Position numbers and translations under genes: made by a program
The notes under the pieces: generated by a model
Seen by the model: only the letters and a program-made list of their open reading frames with translations
Told to the model about the DNA's origin: nothing
The model's database searches: none
Shown here: positions 13,421 through 15,767 of the stretch, one piece after another
How the letters are laid out: each line of letters begins with the position of its first letter
Numbering within the stretch: the first letter of the stretch is position 1
Assembly (NCBI GenBank): GCA_017475785.1
Contig: JAFVEX010000079.1
Span: forward strand, 1-15,767
Source: Eubacterium sp.
GTDB lineage: Bacteria; Bacillota_A; Clostridia; Lachnospirales; Lachnospiraceae
Reading direction: 5' to 3'
Length of the DNA: 15,767 nt

Positions 13421-15091
13421 TTATTCCACCGAAATGATGCAGTAGTAAACAGGCTGGCCGCCCTCGTTTACCTCTACGTCGCAGTCCGGATATGTCTCAG
13501 AAAGCTGGTCCGCGAGCGCCTCGGCATCTTCTCCGGAGAGATCCGCGCCGTAATAGACGCTGATCAGTTCTGTGTCTTCTGTCACCATGGAGGCGACCGC
13601 CTCTTTGGCGACTTCCTGTATCCCTTTGCCGGCGCAGAGTATTCCGGAGTCGCCGACCGCCATAATATCATCCTTGTGAATCTCCACCTGGTCAACTGAG
13701 GTGTCACGGATGGAGTACGTGATCTGCGCGGTCTGCACCGTCTTGATCATCTCGCACATGGTTTCCGTGTTCTCCTCCGGTGAGGCGTCCGGAGCGAAGT
13801 TGATCATCGCGGTAATCGCCTGCGGCACCGTCTTTGTCGGAATCACGATGATATTTTTGTCCTCCGTCAAATCGCGCGCCTGATTTGCGGCCAGGATGAT
13901 ATTGCTGTTGTTCGGGAACACAAAAATATTGCTGGCGTGAACCTGCCCGATCGCATTCAGAAAATCATCCGTGCTGGGATTCATGGTCTGTCCGCCGGAA
14001 ATGACGTAATCAACGTTCAGCTCCTGGAAGATCGAGCGGAACCCTTCTCCCGCGCAGACAGCAATAAAGCCGTTCTCTTTCATGGCCTTTGCCTGCTCTG
14101 CCTCCAGCTGCTCCTTCGCGAGACGCCCGGCATCCCGGATGACTTTTTCCCTGTGCTCATACCGCATATTGTCGATTTTCAGGCTGGTCAGGGAACCGTA
14201 CGTCAGCGCCTTTGTAATGGCGACGCCCGGATCATTTGTGTGGACATGGACCTTGACCAGATCTTCATCCGCGACCAGAACAAGCGAATCGCCCAGATCC
14301 ATCAGGAACTTTTTGAACGAAACTGTCTCCTCGTCCGGCATCGGCTCATCCCTGTTGATGATAAACTCTGTGCAGTAGCCGAATCGAATCTCCTTCTCAT
14401 CCGCTTCCAGTACTGCCGTCTTTCCCTGTCCGGGCGAAGGTGTGTGTGCCTCCAGCCGGCTCGCGTCAAAGGTACCTGTCAGCTGCGCGTACGCGCCTTC
14501 CAGAATCGTGAGAAGACCCTTCCCGCCCGAATCGACTACGCCGGCCTCCTTCAGGACGGGGAGCATCTCAGGTGTGCGGTCGAGCACCTCCTCTCCGTAA
14601 TCAAGCGCCTGGCGCATCATGACCTCAACCGTCATGTCTTTTTCTTCCGCAAGCTCCGACGCGCGCTCGGAAACGCCGCGCGCCACTGTCAGGATTGTGC
14701 CTTCCTTCGGCTTCATAACCGCCTTGTAGGCAGTTTCCACGGCTTTTTCCGCCGCCTCCGCGATCACCCTGCTGTCAACCGTGTCATGCTCACGGATTAC
14801 CTTCGTAAACCCGCGGCACAGCTGCGAGAGGATGACGCCGGAGTTTCCCCGCGCCCCGCGCAGAGATCCGCCGGATATCGCTTTTGACAGTTCCTTCATG
14901 GTCACCTGTTCCAGCGCGTTTACCGCGTCGACAGCTGCCATAATCGTCATGGTCATATTAGAGCCAGTATCGCCGTCCGGCACCGGAAATACGTTCAGCT
15001 CGTTGATCAGTTCTTTCTCTGCTTCCAGATTCACCGCGCCCGCAAGAAACATCTGCGCGATATCTTTCGCATTCAATTTCATGTAAGACAC
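13421..15091 (-). CDS. fakA: Fatty acid kinase catalytic subunit FakA (DhaL-type)
   Basis: A 556-residue homologue of YloV/FakA, the kinase that phosphorylates exogenous fatty acids held by FakB (DegV-type) proteins for phospholipid synthesis. The N-terminal DhaL domain (1-205) has the ADP/Mg site FPVPDGDTGSNM (about 35-46), GARGNSGVILSQ (79-90) and VDSGGKGLL (187-194). The middle domain has the conserved His pair KVHVHTNDPG (H282, H284). The C-terminal domain has IFVFPNNSNIILAANQA. Length matches S. aureus FakA (about 550). Start: GTG at 15091 sits 10 bases after AAGGAGG; the in-frame ATG at 15082 is 19 bases away, so GTG is preferred. No fakB is in the window. It sits between the Asp23-family gene and recG. 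Confidence 0.95.
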   Translation of the reverse strand: MSYMKLNAKDIAQMFLAGAVNLEAEKELINELNVFPVPDGDTGSNMTMTIMAAVDAVNALEQVTMKELSKAISGGSLRGARGNSGVILSQLCRGFTKVIREHDTVDSRVIAEAAEKAVETAYKAVMKPKEGTILTVARGVSERASELAEEKDMTVEVMMRQALDYGEEVLDRTPEMLPVLKEAGVVDSGGKGLLTILEGAYAQLTGTFDASRLEAHTPSPGQGKTAVLEADEKEIRFGYCTEFIINRDEPMPDEETVSFKKFLMDLGDSLVLVADEDLVKVHVHTNDPGVAITKALTYGSLTSLKIDNMRYEHREKVIRDAGRLAKEQLEAEQAKAMKENGFIAVCAGEGFRSIFQELNVDYVISGGQTMNPSTDDFLNAIGQVHASNIFVFPNNSNIILAANQARDLTEDKNIIVIPTKTVPQAITAMINFAPDASPEENTETMCEMIKTVQTAQITYSIRDTSVDQVEIHKDDIMAVGDSGILCAGKGIQEVAKEAVASMVTEDTELISVYYGADLSGEDAEALADQLSETYPDCDVEVNEGGQPVYYCIISVE

Positions 15092-15113
15092 TTTTGAAGT
15101 TCCTCCTTCCGGG

Positions 15114-15470
15114 TCAGTCGATTACCCGCACGCCTTCGATGTAAACGCGGATCCGCTCGAGTTCCATACCGGTAAACTCTTCCATCTTGTACCGGACATT
15201 GCTGATCAGGTTTTCCACGACCGCGTGAATGCTGACGCCATATGCCATAATGACATGAAAATCCAGAGAGATTTTGTTGTCATTGATCGCGACATTAATT
15301 CCCCTGCGCAGAATATCGCGGCGGAGAACCTTGACGACGCCGTCTTTCATATTGACACCTGCCATTCCGACAATCCCGAAACACTCGACGGCAATCCCGC
15401 CGGCATAGGTCGCAATGACATCCGGGTTGATAATCACTTCACCCAGTTCTGTATCCATTCTACCCTTCAT
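15114..15470 (-). CDS. Asp23/Gls24 family envelope stress response protein (YloU-like)
   Basis: A 118-residue Asp23/Gls24 (DUF322) protein. The family fold is recognisable: GEVIINPDVIATYAG at the N terminus, GIAVECFGIVGMAGV, IKVLRR-like basic turns, ISLDFHVIMAYGVSIHAVVENLISNVRYKMEEFTGME and a VYIEGVRVID C terminus. Relatives in Firmicutes coat the inner membrane face or respond to envelope stress; the exact role of YloU is not settled. The start at ATG 15470 is fixed by AAAGGAG 7 bases upstream; an upstream in-frame extension covers promoter sequence and lacks family similarity. It lies 22 bases before fakA, as in B. subtilis where yloU precedes yloV. Confidence 0.94.
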   Translation of the reverse strand: MKGRMDTELGEVIINPDVIATYAGGIAVECFGIVGMAGVNMKDGVVKVLRRDILRRGINVAINDNKISLDFHVIMAYGVSIHAVVENLISNVRYKMEEFTGMELERIRVYIEGVRVID

Positions 15471-15546
15471 GATTGAGCTCCTTTCTGTAAAAGAGTTCCG
15501 ATCATCCCGGCCGGGGCTCACCCACCGGAAAGACGGTCCTTTGGAC

Positions 15547-15552
15547 AGTATA
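15547..15552 (-). promoter_or_regulatory. Candidate -10 box for the Asp23/fakA/recG operon
   Basis: TATACT on the minus strand lies about 77 bases upstream of the start at 15470. The -35 region is poor (TTTCTT at 17 bases). A 13-base inverted repeat (TTTCCG-C-CGGAAA, 15558-15570) occupies the spacer and may be an operator. The divergent gap 15471-15692 holds this and the rpmB promoter, and no further gene. Confidence 0.35.
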
Positions 15553-15602
15553 TCCCATTTCCGCCGGAAAAGAAATATAATTTTGATTTTCAAACATTTT
15601 AC

Positions 15603-15631
15603 TTGCAAAGAAAAGGTTCTTCTGATAGAAT
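15603..15631 (+). promoter_or_regulatory. Sigma-A promoter of rpmB
   Basis: TTGCAA (15603-15608), 17-base spacer, TAGAAT (15626-15631). The start near 15638 leaves a leader of about 55 bases with a small hairpin (GCGGA/TCCGC, 15641-15657) and a GGGGAGGTG ribosome site before the ATG. Confidence 0.75.
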
Positions 15632-15692
15632 ACAACTGTTGCGGACTTCGGATCCGCATTAGAATCGAATTCCAACCCGGGGAGGTGTTACC

Positions 15693-15767
15693 ATGGCAAA
15701 ATGTAGTGTCTGCGGCAAGGGCGTTCATTTCGGCGCAAATGTCAGCCATTCTCATAGAAGATCAAAC
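15693..15767 (+). CDS. rpmB: 50S ribosomal protein L28, partial (3' end beyond window)
   Basis: The first 25 codons of bL28, an assembly-stage protein of the large ribosomal subunit. The sequence MAKCSVCGKGVHFGANVSHS is diagnostic. The CxxC pair (C4, C7) marks a zinc-binding (C+) version, of which the later cysteines lie outside the window. It is the only plus-strand gene here, divergent from the Asp23-family gene, the arrangement seen in B. subtilis around rpmB and yloU. Confidence 0.95.
   Translation, partial: MAKCSVCGKGVHFGANVSHSHRRSN

Noticed and set aside
12248..13699. Long plus-strand open frame (483 codons) opposite recG and fakA
   Set aside because: It lies antisense to recG, whose helicase motifs are unmistakable, and has a biased composition typical of antisense frames in GC-rich DNA, no ribosome site and no family resemblance.
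13937..14887. Plus-strand open frame (316 codons) inside fakA
   Set aside because: Fully antisense to the conserved DhaL and middle domains of FakA, with no ribosome site.
15471..15755. N-terminal extension of the Asp23-family frame to 213 residues
   Set aside because: It would run through the rpmB start and both promoters; AAAGGAG before ATG 15470 and the family N terminus favour the 118-residue form.
1..15767. CRISPR array, prophage, insertion sequence, tRNA, rRNA or defence system
   Set aside because: No regularly spaced repeats, transposase or phage genes, or RNA gene signatures were seen; apart from the REP-like element the window is filled with core genes.

Overview
The window looks like a chromosomal core region of a fairly GC-rich Clostridia-type Firmicute, most likely a Lachnospiraceae member. 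Evidence for this: short-form HisG paired with HisZ, RecU, the FakA/Asp23/RpmB neighbourhood and the recG-rsmD-coaD gene set of Firmicutes, strong AGGAGG-type ribosome sites throughout, and a lysine/alanine-tailed protein of a kind I associate with Lachnospiraceae. All genes are on the minus strand except rpmB at the right edge. Read in the direction of transcription, the window runs from right to left.

Right end (about 11360-15767): a divergent promoter region separates rpmB (ribosomal protein L28, plus strand, cut by the window edge) from an Asp23/Gls24-family gene, fakA (fatty acid kinase) and recG (branched-DNA helicase). Middle (10793-11293): a single-gene unit with its own promoter and a strong terminator encodes a histone-H1-like tailed small protein. 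Next (7857-10665): a TTGAAA-17-TATAAT promoter drives a methylglyoxal-synthase-family gene with altered active-site residues, then rsmD, coaD, a DivIVA/SepIVA-like coiled-coil gene and a two-helix membrane protein gene. Then (5476-7726) come an RluA-type pseudouridine synthase, lepB and recU.

Left end (324-5479): a histidine operon hisZ-hisG-hisD-hisB-hisIE starts from a promoter whose -35 box overlaps the recU stop codon and whose -10 box lies in an imperfect 18-bp dyad, a plausible operator. The last gene is unusual: a degenerate HisF-like half-barrel fused to HisI and HisE. It is separated from hisB by a REP-like palindromic element. No hisC, hisH, hisA or hisF lies in the operon. A terminator hairpin overlaps the hisIE stop codon, and a partial rnhA (RNase HI) follows to the left edge.

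The genes are mostly housekeeping. I see no CRISPR array, phage, transposase, tRNA or rRNA. The most interesting points are the HisF-like/HisIE fusion, the MgsA homologue with four altered active-site positions, the putative his operator, the REP-like element inside the operon, the coiled-coil protein next to coaD, and a perfect DnaA box in an intergenic region.
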